From CAVTJL01 sp963735065 (GTDB lineage Bacteria; Pseudomonadota; Alphaproteobacteria; Geminicoccales; Geminicoccaceae), in assembly GCA_963735065.1 (NCBI GenBank), contig CAVTJL010000004.1, forward strand, positions 620,001 through 684,000: a stretch of 64,000 nucleotides of DNA, in the 5' to 3' direction. The notes under the pieces were generated by a model, which worked only from the letters and a program-made list of their open reading frames with translations, did no database searches and was not told where the DNA came from. Shown one piece after another: positions 1-8,522 of this stretch. Positions within the stretch are counted from its first letter, which is position 1; each line of letters starts with the position of its first letter. The position numbers were made by a program, and so were the translations under genes.

Positions 1-1352
1 ATCGCCTGCTGCTGGGCAAGCTTGAGAGCGGCCGGGGCGTCGTCCTGGCCGGTGGCGATGCGCTCGATCGCCTTGTTGATCTTGTCGCCGACCTGCGGGA
101 ACACGGGCACCGTGCGGTACTTCATGTAGCCACCCTTGCCGCCCAGCTCGAGCACCTGGAGATAGAGCGAGGCAACGTCCTGACCGTTGAGGGTCATGGC
201 CTTCTTGTAGTCGGGATCCTGGATGATCGAGCGGCGACAGACCGCCGAGTAGCCCTTCTCGAGCGCGATGCGGCGCAGGTTCTGCTTGCTCATCGCCCAC
301 TTGATGAACTCCCAGGCGGCCTCCTTCTGCTTGGCGCCCGCTGGGATGCCGTAGCCATGGCTGTTCGAGCCCGGGAAGTTGCCCGCGGGCCCGCTGGGCA
401 TCAGCGCGTAGCGGACCGTCTCCTTGACCTTGCTCTCGGGATCCTTGGCAAGAGGCGTCAGCCAGCCGATCGCCTGCGTGCGGATGTTCGCCCGCCCCGC
501 CAGCTGGGCGCGCATGGCCTGGTCGTCGGTGTAGGAGAGCACGCCCGAGGGAGCGTATTTCGAAAGGAGGGTCGTGTAGTAGTCGGCTGCCTTGGCGGCC
601 TCCGGCGTGTCGAGGGTCGGCATGAGGTCACCGGGCGGATCGCGGAAGACCGTGCCGCCATAGCCCATGAGGAACGGGATCCACTCCCAGTGGTGCAGCT
701 TGTCATTGACATAGGCTGCGACGCCCTCCTTGCGGTGCGTCTCCTTGCAGACCTGCATCAGCTCGTCGAAGGTGGTCGGCATCTTGAGGCCGGCCTTGTC
801 GAGCAGGTCGCCGCGCGCCGCCGCCATGATCATGGCGCCGGCCTCCCAGGCAAAGCCGTAGGTGGCGCCCTTGGAGTCGACGAGCGAGCTCTGCGCGCCG
901 CTGACGAAATCCTTCGCGTCCCAGTCGGCGGGCGTCATGTTCGGATCGTTGATGAAGGGATCGAGCGGCGCCATCCAGCCGGCGCCGATCCAACGACCGG
1001 TATAGATGAAGGTGATGTTGCAGAAATCGTAGGCCGAGCCCTTCGTCGAGAGCTCGAGATCCATGCGCTGGTTGTAGACAGGAAAAGCCTGAAGGTCGAG
1101 ATTGACCTTCATGCCGCTCTGTTCCTCGAACTCGGGGATGTAGTCCTTGATGTATGTCTGAAAGACATGCTGGAAGCAGGAGCCGTTGAGCGTCACGCCG
1201 GCGAATTTCTTCGATTGACCGAGCACGGCCGGTGCCCGCAATCCGACGGCCAATGCCGCCGAGCCGTAGAGCGCGCCCTCGAGCAGACGCCGGCGATGCA
1301 GCGTCGCAGCCTTGAACGTCGCTCCGGCAGAGCTGTGCCGATCAGCAGCCAT
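1..1352 (-). CDS. ABC transporter extracellular sugar-type binding protein (family 1), 3' end cut by window
   Basis: The first 450 codons of a periplasmic solute-binding protein are visible; the stop lies beyond the left edge. It is a clear paralogue of the three binding proteins at 7124-11274, sharing blocks such as YIPEFEEQ, VYNQRMDLELST, NITFIYTGRWIGAGW and SHGYGIPAGAK. The N-terminus has consecutive arginines (HRRRLLEG) followed by a hydrophobic stretch, consistent with a Tat-type leader. The start is ATG at 1352 with GGGAGG 7 bases upstream. Compared with the 448-449 residue paralogues only about a dozen residues are missing. It is divergent from the LacI-type gene, with an operator-like palindrome between them. 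The substrate is unknown; a carbohydrate is likely from the family. Confidence 0.9.
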   Translation of the reverse strand, partial: MAADRHSSAGATFKAATLHRRRLLEGALYGSAALAVGLRAPAVLGQSKKFAGVTLNGSCFQHVFQTYIKDYIPEFEEQSGMKVNLDLQAFPVYNQRMDLELSTKGSAYDFCNITFIYTGRWIGAGWMAPLDPFINDPNMTPADWDAKDFVSGAQSSLVDSKGATYGFAWEAGAMIMAAARGDLLDKAGLKMPTTFDELMQVCKETHRKEGVAAYVNDKLHHWEWIPFLMGYGGTVFRDPPGDLMPTLDTPEAAKAADYYTTLLSKYAPSGVLSYTDDQAMRAQLAGRANIRTQAIGWLTPLAKDPESKVKETVRYALMPSGPAGNFPGSNSHGYGIPAGAKQKEAAWEFIKWAMSKQNLRRIALEKGYSAVCRRSIIQDPDYKKAMTLNGQDVASLYLQVLELGGKGGYMKYRTVPVFPQVGDKINKAIERIATGQDDAPAALKLAQQQA

Positions 1353-1423
1353 TGATCGCCTCCCAAGGGCCCCTGGCGTCCGAGCAGGGACGTTTGTTGT
1401 TGCCTGATCGATGACCCATGTTA

Positions 1424-1453
1424 CAGGATGGTCGCGTTAACGCAACGCTCACT
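1424..1453. promoter_or_regulatory. Operator-like palindrome between binding-protein gene and LacI-type regulator
   Basis: The divergent spacer contains the perfect 10-base palindrome GCGTTAACGC at 1434-1443, extendable to 16 bases with one broken pair. LacI-family regulators normally bind such short dyads. Read on the minus strand, AGTGAGCGTTGCGTTAACGC (1434-1453) matches 39898-39917 at 19 of 20 positions. It lies 35-55 bases upstream of the regulator ATG and about 80 bases upstream of the divergent gene, so it could control both. Binding by the adjacent regulator is inference. Confidence 0.6.
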
Positions 1454-1488
1454 TTGATGGATCGCGACAACAATGCAGGGGGGCGGCC

Positions 1489-2517
1489 ATGGATAGCGGC
1501 GCATCGGTGCCGGGCCGGAGCCGGCCGCGGCTCGCCGACGTGGCCGCGCGCGCCGGCGTCTCCATCAACACCGTGTCGCGTGCGCTGCGCGCGCCGCACA
1601 CGGTGCGCCCGCAGCTTCGCAAGCAGATCGAGGCGGTCCTCGAGGAGCTCAACTACGTGCCCAACCGGCTGGCCGGAGGGCTTGCGGGCTCGAGCACCAG
1701 CGTCGTCGGCGTTGTGGTGACCTCCCTCTTCTATTCGGAGTTCGCTGCCACCATCGATGCGATGCAGGAGCGGCTGGCGGGCGCGGGCCTCAGCCTGATG
1801 CTGGGCAACAGCCGCTACGACCCCGACGAGGAGCTGCTGCTGGTCCGGGCGATGCTGAGCTGGAGGCCGGCGGCCCTGGCCTTGGTCGGTGTCGATCACC
1901 ACCCGCGGGTGCGGGAGCTGCTGCGTGCGGCCGACGTGCCGGTGGTCGAGATCTGGGATGCCGGGTCCGACCCCATCGATTCGGCCGTCGGCATGGATCA
2001 CCTGGCGACCGGCCGCCTCCAGGCGGAGCATCTCTATGAGCGGGGCTTCCAGCGGATCGCCTTTCTGGGCAGCACGCGCGAGCACGACTATCGCGCCCAG
2101 AAGCGGCGCGACGGCTACGCCCAGGTGGTGGCCGAGCGCGACCTTCACGACCCTATCGTGGCGACGGCGCCGGTCGGCGGGACGCCCGACCTCGGCGAGC
2201 GCCTTCTGGGCGAGCTGCTGGCCCGCGAGCCCGACGTCGATGGGATCGTCTGCAACGGCGACGTGATCGCGCTGGGCGTGCTGCGGGGCCTGCGGCGCCG
2301 CGGCCGGACGGTGCCGGACGAGATCGGTGTGGTGAGCTTCGGCGACGCCGAGGCTGCGACCTGCGTCGTGCCCACGCTCACGACCATTCGCCCGCCGCGC
2401 GCGGATGTCGGGCGGATCGCCGCCGCGACACTTCTGGCGCGTATCGATGGTGAGCCGCCGCGGCGTGTCGTTCTCCCGGTCGAGCTGATCGAGAGGGGAA
2501 GCACGGCGCGCGCGTGA
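1489..2517 (+). CDS. LacI-family transcriptional regulator
   Basis: The 342-residue protein has a LacI-type N-terminal helix-turn-helix at residues 15-33 (LADVAARAGVSINTVSRAL), the hinge-helix segment YVPNRLAGGLAG around 57-68, and then a periplasmic-binding-protein-like effector domain to the C-terminus. Such proteins are dimeric repressors released or activated by small sugars or acids. Start ATG 1489 follows a G-rich Shine-Dalgarno sequence. It sits just upstream of tctC (25-base spacer), so it may be co-transcribed with the transporter it controls. The palindrome at 1434-1443 is its most likely operator; the copy near 39900 suggests a second target. Confidence 0.93.
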   Translation: MDSGASVPGRSRPRLADVAARAGVSINTVSRALRAPHTVRPQLRKQIEAVLEELNYVPNRLAGGLAGSSTSVVGVVVTSLFYSEFAATIDAMQERLAGAGLSLMLGNSRYDPDEELLLVRAMLSWRPAALALVGVDHHPRVRELLRAADVPVVEIWDAGSDPIDSAVGMDHLATGRLQAEHLYERGFQRIAFLGSTREHDYRAQKRRDGYAQVVAERDLHDPIVATAPVGGTPDLGERLLGELLAREPDVDGIVCNGDVIALGVLRGLRRRGRTVPDEIGVVSFGDAEAATCVVPTLTTIRPPRADVGRIAAATLLARIDGEPPRRVVLPVELIERGSTARA

Positions 2518-2542
2518 CAGAGCATTCTCGAAGGGAGACTTG

Positions 2543-3502
2543 ATGATGCGGTTAATGCGAGCCCTTGCCCTCGCTCTTGTCGGCGCCGTCATGATGTGGA
2601 GCGCCGGACCGGCCGACGCCGCCTTTCCGGAAAAGCCTATCCGGGTGATCGTGCCTTTCGCCCCCGGCGGCCGCACCGACACCGTGGCGCGCCTCCTGGC
2701 CAAGCAGATCGAGGAGCAGAAGCTGCTGCCGCAGCCGCTCGTCATCGTCAACATGGCTGGCGCCGGCGGCGCCGTCGGGGGACGCGCCGTCCTCACTGCC
2801 GAGCCCGACGGCTACACTATCCTGCACTGGCACTTCCAGATGCTCATCGCGAATGCCATGGGCATTGTCCCGTTCGGCCCGGACGATTTCGTCTCGCTGG
2901 GATTCGCCGGCGGCGGCAGCCCCGTCTGGACGGTGCGCAAGGACAGCGGGATCGAGACGCTCGCGCAGCTGGTCGCGAAGCTCAAGGCCAAGCCGGACAG
3001 CATGGTCGAGGCCATCGGCATCGGCAGCATTCCGCATTTCGTGGGTGCGCTCCTGGCGCAGAAGGCCGGCTTTGAGACCCGCAAGGTCCAGGCGCCGAGC
3101 GGTGCCGATCGCCTGAAGCTGATCGCCGGCGGCAATGCCGACATCTCCCTCTTCGCCGCCTCCGAGTACCTCGGCTTCCGCGACGTCGGTCCCGGGCTCC
3201 GGGCGCTCGTCTATTTTGGCGCCCAACGGCTGCCTCAGCTCCCCGATGTGCCCACCGCCAAGGAGCTCGGCTACGACGTGGTCTGGAACAATCCCAACTG
3301 GTGGCTCGCACCCAAGGGCACGCCGGTCGACCGCCAGAAGATCCTGGCCGATGCGCTGCACAAGGCGTTCGAGAGCCAGGCGATCAAGGACTATTTCGCC
3401 AACAATGCGCTCGATGACCAATGGACCGACGGCGCCGAGGCGCAGGCCGAGGCCGTGGCGACACTGAAGGATCTGAAGGCCGTCGCGGCGACCATCAAGT
3501 GA
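2543..3502 (+). CDS. tctC: Tripartite tricarboxylate transporter substrate-binding protein (TctC/Bug family)
   Basis: A 319-residue periplasmic binding protein. It has a signal peptide (about residues 1-26, ending GPADAA) followed by the Bug-family opening FPEKPIRVIVPFAPGGRTD and a later conserved region around DVPTAKELGYDV. Bug proteins deliver carboxylates to a TctA/TctB membrane complex. The TTG three bases upstream is in frame, but ATG 2543 has AAGGGAG at good spacing. The stop overlaps the start of the small membrane subunit (TGATG), which indicates translational coupling. The substrate cannot be read from the sequence; citrate, tartrate and other organic acids are family precedents. Confidence 0.93.
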   Translation: MMRLMRALALALVGAVMMWSAGPADAAFPEKPIRVIVPFAPGGRTDTVARLLAKQIEEQKLLPQPLVIVNMAGAGGAVGGRAVLTAEPDGYTILHWHFQMLIANAMGIVPFGPDDFVSLGFAGGGSPVWTVRKDSGIETLAQLVAKLKAKPDSMVEAIGIGSIPHFVGALLAQKAGFETRKVQAPSGADRLKLIAGGNADISLFAASEYLGFRDVGPGLRALVYFGAQRLPQLPDVPTAKELGYDVVWNNPNWWLAPKGTPVDRQKILADALHKAFESQAIKDYFANNALDDQWTDGAEAQAEAVATLKDLKAVAATIK

Positions 3503-3987
3503 TGGGGGAACCACGCGCCCGCAAAGCCGATCTTGGCTTTGCCCTACTGATCCTGGCCGTGAGCGCCATCGTCTGGTGGGGCACGGCCGGCTTGCCTCCA
3601 CCGAAGTGGGAGCCGCTCGGCTCCGCTTCGGTGCCCCGTGGCATCGCCGCGGTGATGGCGCTTCTCGCCCTGGCCCTTGCGGGCCAGGCGGCGCTGGCTC
3701 TGCGACGGGCGCGGCCGCCTCGGAGCGATGCGAGTGCCGCTGGATCGGCTCCCAACCATTGGGGACGGGCGCTCGCGACCGTCGTCTTGACCGTGCTTTT
3801 TGTCGTCGTCATGCAGACCGGCCTGCTCGACTTCCTCTGGGCCGCCACGCTGTTCGTCGCCCTCGTCACCTTGACCCTGGCCAAGCCCTCGCTCCGGGGC
3901 GCGCTGATGGCGCTCGCCTTCGCCATTCTGCTCGTGGGCCTCTGCGACGTCGTCTTCACCCATGTCTTCTACGTCGATCTACCCTAG
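3502..3987 (+). CDS. tctB: Tripartite tricarboxylate transporter small membrane subunit (TctB family)
   Basis: 161 residues with about four hydrophobic segments (roughly residues 11-27, 47-70, 93-115 and 120-158), the size and topology of TctB. ATG 3502 overlaps the tctC stop by one base. The in-frame sequence upstream lies inside tctC and is not needed. TctB is the small integral membrane partner of TctA. Sequence conservation in this family is low, so the call rests on length, topology and its position between tctC and tctA. Confidence 0.85.
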   Translation: MGEPRARKADLGFALLILAVSAIVWWGTAGLPPPKWEPLGSASVPRGIAAVMALLALALAGQAALALRRARPPRSDASAAGSAPNHWGRALATVVLTVLFVVVMQTGLLDFLWAATLFVALVTLTLAKPSLRGALMALAFAILLVGLCDVVFTHVFYVDLP

Positions 3988-3999
3988 GAGCGGGGAGCG

Positions 4000-5496
4000 A
4001 TGATCGAGGCCTTCTTCGGCCTGCTGCATGTCTGGCCGCTCTTCTACCTGGCGATCGGGGTGGCGCTGGGCATCGTCATCGGTGCCATCCCAGGACTTAC
4101 CGCGTCGATGCTGATCGCGCTGACGCTGCCCCTGACCTTCTCGATGAACAACATCGATTCGATGACCTTGTTGATCGGCGAGTATGTGGGCGGCGTGTCG
4201 GGTGGGCTGATCGCGGCGATCCTCCTCAGGATGCCCGGCACGCCCTCCTCCATCATGACCACCTTCGACGGCTACCCCATGGCCCAGAAGGGCCAGGCCG
4301 AGCGGGCGCTGAGCCTGGCCATCACCGCCTCGGCCGTGGGAGGCATCATCTCCTGGGTCTTCCTCGCCGCCCTGTCGCCACCGCTCGCCAACCTCGCGCT
4401 CAAGTTTGGCCCCTGGGAGTATTTCACGCTGGTCCTGATGGCCTTGATGATGCTCGCCTCCCTGAGTGAGGGCTCGATGCTCAAGGGCCTGATCGCGGGC
4501 TGTCTCGGTATGCTCGTGGCAATGCCCGGGATCGACCCGAGCGTCGGCCAGCTCCGCCTCACCTTCGGGCTGCCCGCGCTCGACGGGGGCCTGGCGCTGC
4601 TCCCCGTCCTGATCGGCACCTTCGCCATCAGCCAGATCATCAAGGACGTGCTCACCATCTCGCGACCCTTGCCGCGCGTCTCCGTCAGCGGCCGGGCGGT
4701 GCGGCCGAGCCTCGGTGACCTGCGGCTTCATGGTGCCAATCTTCTCCGCTCCTCGGTGATCGGCACCTGGGTCGGCCTGCTTCCCGGCATCGGCGGCAAC
4801 ATCGCGGCGATGCTGTCCTACTCCACCGCCAAGAATGTCTCGCGTGAGCCGGAGAAGTTCGGCACCGGCCACGAGCCCGGGGTCATCGCCACCGAGAGCG
4901 CCAACAACGCCGCCATCGGCGGCGCCCTCATCCCGCTCATCACCATGGGCATTCCCGGCAGCGTCACCGACGCCATCCTCATCGGCGCGCTGATCATCCA
5001 CAATCTGCAGCCGGGTCCGCTGCTCTTCACCACCAACCCGGAGGTCGCCTACGGCGTCATCGTCGCCTACCTCGTGGCCAACCTCTTCATGCTGGCGATG
5101 ATGCTGGTCGCGGTGAGCTGGATCGCCCGTGTCATCTACCTGCCGCGCGCCTATCTGCTGAGCGCGATCCTGCTCTTTTGCGTGATCGGCACCTTCGCTC
5201 TCAACAATCGGTACTTCGACATCTGGGTGATGCTCGCCTTCGGCGCCATCGGGTTCGCCCTCGAATGGTGGCGGGTGCCGCTCGGGCCGTTCGTGATCGG
5301 CTTCGTCCTAGCACCGATTGCCGAGGAGCAGCTCAGGTCGGCGCTGATGGCATCCGGCGGCGACGTGCTGGCCCTGTTCCATCGCCCCTTTGCCACCGTC
5401 TTCCTTCTGATCTCCTTGCTCACCCTCGCCTGGCCATTTCTCCGCAGCCGCAGGGTGTCGAGCGCCGGCGCTGCGGAGACCTTGGAGACGTCATGA
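4000..5496 (+). CDS. tctA: Tripartite tricarboxylate transporter large membrane subunit (TctA family)
   Basis: 498 residues with about eleven to twelve transmembrane segments. It shows the paired TctA signatures: GAIPGLTASM near residues 27-36 and GLLPGIGGNIAAMLSY near 259-274, the two inverted-repeat loops thought to form the transport site. Start ATG 4000 follows AGGAGCGGGGAG. The 3' end overlaps the sulfatase start by four bases (ATGA), so tctC, tctB, tctA and the sulfatase form one operon. This links uptake of a small anionic solute to sulfate-ester chemistry, which is inference from gene order. Confidence 0.93.
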   Translation: MIEAFFGLLHVWPLFYLAIGVALGIVIGAIPGLTASMLIALTLPLTFSMNNIDSMTLLIGEYVGGVSGGLIAAILLRMPGTPSSIMTTFDGYPMAQKGQAERALSLAITASAVGGIISWVFLAALSPPLANLALKFGPWEYFTLVLMALMMLASLSEGSMLKGLIAGCLGMLVAMPGIDPSVGQLRLTFGLPALDGGLALLPVLIGTFAISQIIKDVLTISRPLPRVSVSGRAVRPSLGDLRLHGANLLRSSVIGTWVGLLPGIGGNIAAMLSYSTAKNVSREPEKFGTGHEPGVIATESANNAAIGGALIPLITMGIPGSVTDAILIGALIIHNLQPGPLLFTTNPEVAYGVIVAYLVANLFMLAMMLVAVSWIARVIYLPRAYLLSAILLFCVIGTFALNNRYFDIWVMLAFGAIGFALEWWRVPLGPFVIGFVLAPIAEEQLRSALMASGGDVLALFHRPFATVFLLISLLTLAWPFLRSRRVSSAGAAETLETS

Positions 5497-6924
5497 CCGA
5501 CCGCCCCAACATCATCCTCATCATGACCGACCAGCAGCGCTACGACAGCATCAGCGCGCTGGGCTTTCCCTATATGACGACGCCCAATCTCGACCGGCTC
5601 GTCCGGGAGGGGGTGACGCTCACCAACTGCCACATCACGGCCGCCTCCTGCGTGCCGTGCCGGGCGAGCCTCTTCAAGGGCTACTATCCGCACACGACCG
5701 GCGTGCTGAGGAACGGCCAGCCCTGGGGGCGGACCTGGGTCGAGAGCCTGGCGGCGGCGGGCTATCGCTGCGTCAATGTCGGCAAGATGCACACCATTCC
5801 CTATGACGCCGACGCCGGCTTCCATGAGCGTTACGTGGTCGAGAACAAGGACCGCTACATGGAGGGACGCTGGTATTTCGACGAGTGGGACAAGGCGCTG
5901 GCGGCGCACGGCCTGAAGAAGCAGCAGCGCGAGCTCTACCGCCAGCGGGCGGACTATCGGGAGCGGCTGGGGGCGTTCGACTGGGAGCTGCCCGAGCATC
6001 TCCACTCGGACATGTTCGTCGGCAACATGGCCAAATGGTGGGTCGACACCTATCCCGTGACCGAGCCGCTCTTCCTCCAGGTGGGCTTCCCGGGCCCGCA
6101 TCCGCCCTACGATCCGATCCCGCGCTACGCCGAGCCCTATCTCGCCCGCAACGATCTGCCGGTTCCGTCCCCGAGTGCGGAGGAGCTGGACGCGCTGCCG
6201 CCGCCGCTGAAGGAGAAGCGCCAGCACGACGTCGAGGTCGACCACGATTTGGTCGTGTGGAGCCTCGACCCGCGGCCCGACCAGCTTCACCGCATGTGGG
6301 CGAACTACTGCGCCAACGTGACGATGATCGACGAGAAGATCGGTGAGCTGCTCGAGTCGCTGCGCGCGCGTGGCTATCTCGACAACGCGGTGGTCTTCTT
6401 CTGCTCCGACCACGGGGACTGCATGGGCGACCACGGGCTCATCCAGAAATGGTCGATGTACGAGGAGGTCACGCGAAGCCCGGTCATCGCCTGGTCGCCG
6501 GGCCGATTTGCCGGCGGCACTGCAGGTGGGGGGCCTCTGCCAGCTCTTCGACCTGGGGCCGACGATCCTGGAGCTTGCCGGCGTCGAGGTGCCGGAGAGC
6601 TTCGAGGCCCGATCGCTGCTCGACGCGCTCGAGGGTCGCCCCTGGGAGCCCCGCGATCTCGTGTTCTGCGAGCAGGCAGGCGACGTCAACCTGACCGGCT
6701 CGGAGCTCATCACGATGGTCCGCTCGTCCCGGCACAAGCTCGTTCATTTCAAGGGCCAGGCCTATGGCCAGCTCTTCGATCTCGAGGAGGATCCCAAGGA
6801 GACGCGCGATCTCTGGGGCAGCCCCGCGCACGAGCCGGTGAAGCGGGCGCTGCTCGATGCGTTGCGGGACTGGCTGATCGAGAGCGGCTACCGGACCCGC
6901 GACTGGGCGGCCGAGTTCCGGTGA
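5493..6924 (+). pseudogene. Sulfatase (formylglycine-dependent arylsulfatase/choline-sulfatase type) with a one-base frameshift
   Basis: The N-terminal frame reads RPNIILIMTDQQRYDS and carries the sulfatase signature CVPCRAS with the formylglycine cysteine at residue 53, metal and substrate residues in GKMH, and the C-terminal metal motif SDHGDCMGDHG. After FAGGTAG the homology (QLFDLGPTILELAGVE to the end) continues in the +1 frame. Removing one G from the six-G run at 6528-6533 restores a single 476-residue reading frame with the expected FDLGPTILELAG joint. The cause may be a real slippage mutation, phase variation or a sequencing error. It overlaps tctA by four bases. Confidence 0.85.
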
Positions 6925-6995
6925 CGGGCCGGCCGGCCGGCCGCCCGGCCCATGGCAGAGAAGTGATGGCCGAGACATAGACGGCGGTTATGGAG

Positions 6996-7033
6996 ATGCT
7001 CTCGGAATGCAGTTGTAAGAATGCCGAGAGCAT
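6996..7033. repeat. 10-bp perfect inverted repeat upstream of ABC binding-protein operon
   Basis: ATGCTCTCGG (6996-7005) and CCGAGAGCAT (7024-7033) are exact inverted copies separated by 18 bases. They lie about 70 bases after the sulfatase stop and 90 bases before the next ATG. There is no T-run, so it is not a classical terminator. An operator for the downstream genes or a leader hairpin is possible. Confidence 0.5.
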
Positions 7034-7123
7034 GAGAGGGTCGAGCAGCTCGAGACAATGCCGACCGTTGCCCGAGATCAGGCCTCGGGCACGGATCGGC
7101 GTGAGAGCGGGAGGCAACGAACA

Positions 7124-8473
7124 ATGGTCGCAACACGCTACGTGACGCGCCGCAGGCTGCTCGAGGCCGGCGCGGCGCTGGGGACCACGGCCCTCGTGCT
7201 GCCGGGCAGGGCGCCGGCCCAGGGCGGTGCCAAGCCGCTTCAGGGGACGACGCTCAACGTGTCGTGCTGGAGCGGCACCTACCCCAAGCTGCTGTCGGAG
7301 TATATTCCTGAGTTCGAGGAGCAGACCGGCGCCAAGGTCAACTACGACACGCCGGGCTTCCCGGTCTACAACCAGCGTGCCGACCTCGAGCTGTCGACCC
7401 ACGGGTCGGCCTTCGACGTGCTCAACATCACCTTCATCTATGTGGGCCGCTGGATCGGCGCCGGCTGGTTCGTGCCGCTCGAGCCCTATCTCGAGGACCC
7501 TGCCAAGACACCGGCCGACTGGGGCCCCGACGACTTCATCCCGGGAGCGATCGGCCCGCTGAAGAACGGCAAGGGTCAGATCTTCGGCATCCCCTGGGTG
7601 GCCGACGCCTCCGTTGCCGTGTCGGCGCGGCACGACCTCCTCGAGGCTGCCGGCATCGACATGCCCAAGACGTTCGATGAGATGGTGGCGATGCTGAAGG
7701 CCGTGAACGGCAAGCAGGGCGTCGCCGGCTACGTCAACGAGAACCATCACGGCTGGTCCTGGATCCCCTATCTCCAGGGCTTCGGCGGCAATGTCTTCCG
7801 CAATCCGCCGGACGACGTGATGCCGACGCTGGACACGCCCGAGGCGATCGAGGCGGCCGAGTGGTATGCCCAGATCCTGCGCAACTACAGCCCGGACGGC
7901 ATCCTCTCCTACACCTACGACCAGGCTGTGCAGTCCTTGAAGGCGGGTAGGGCCAACTACTGCACGCACAGCATCGCGTTCCTGGGACCGGTGGGCAAGC
8001 CGCCGAGCAAGGCGGCGCCGACGACGGCCTACTCGATGATGCCGGCCGGACCCGCCGGCTCCTTCCCGGGAACGGCCTCGCACGGTTGGGGCATTCCGAC
8101 GGGTGCCAAGAACAAGGACGCGTCCTGGGCGTTCATCAAGTGGGCGACCTCCAAGGAGATGTTCCGGCGGCTTCTGGTGGAGAAGTCCTATGGCTCCATC
8201 ACGCGCAAGTCCCTGACCGAGACGCCGGAGTTCAAGAATATCATGACGATCAACGGCTATGACGTCGGCAAGATGTTCGTGGACGTGCTCAATCTGGCGG
8301 GAAGCAACAACTACATGGCCTACCGCACCGTGTCCGCGTTTCCGCAGGCGGACCAGCAGATCAACAAGGCGATCGAGATCATCACGACCCAGCAGATGTC
8401 GGCCAAGGAAGCCATGAAGCGGGCGCAGGAGGGAACGATCGCCGACATCAAGCGGGCCGGCATCAAGCTCTGA
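7124..8473 (+). CDS. ABC transporter sugar-type binding protein, paralogue 2
   Basis: 449 residues. The N-terminus TRRRLLEAG followed by a hydrophobic run and an APAQG cleavage-like site suggests Tat export. The body carries the shared family blocks YIPEFEEQTGAKVNYDTPG, YNQRADLELSTHGSAFDVLN and SHGWGIPTGAKNKDASWAF. Start ATG 7124 has CGGGAGG upstream; the in-frame ATG at 7058 lacks one. It is the first of three tandem paralogues followed by two permeases. Differences in the central region (VSARHDLLEAAG where the others have a GCSRYD motif) suggest different ligand preferences for the copies. Confidence 0.92.
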   Translation: MVATRYVTRRRLLEAGAALGTTALVLPGRAPAQGGAKPLQGTTLNVSCWSGTYPKLLSEYIPEFEEQTGAKVNYDTPGFPVYNQRADLELSTHGSAFDVLNITFIYVGRWIGAGWFVPLEPYLEDPAKTPADWGPDDFIPGAIGPLKNGKGQIFGIPWVADASVAVSARHDLLEAAGIDMPKTFDEMVAMLKAVNGKQGVAGYVNENHHGWSWIPYLQGFGGNVFRNPPDDVMPTLDTPEAIEAAEWYAQILRNYSPDGILSYTYDQAVQSLKAGRANYCTHSIAFLGPVGKPPSKAAPTTAYSMMPAGPAGSFPGTASHGWGIPTGAKNKDASWAFIKWATSKEMFRRLLVEKSYGSITRKSLTETPEFKNIMTINGYDVGKMFVDVLNLAGSNNYMAYRTVSAFPQADQQINKAIEIITTQQMSAKEAMKRAQEGTIADIKRAGIKL

Positions 8474-8522
8474 GAGGATGACGGCCGCAAGCTGACGAAA
8501 CGGTGAAGGAGAGCAGGGAGCG

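Noticed and set aside
357..1355. Long plus-strand reading frame opposite the first gene
   Set aside because: It is antisense to the binding-protein gene, whose minus-strand translation matches three paralogues in detail. GC-rich codon bias opens the opposite frames.
5178..5492. Upstream extension of the sulfatase frame
   Set aside because: The extension lies entirely within tctA in another frame and has arginine-rich low-quality sequence; ATG 5493 overlaps the tctA stop and begins the conserved domain.
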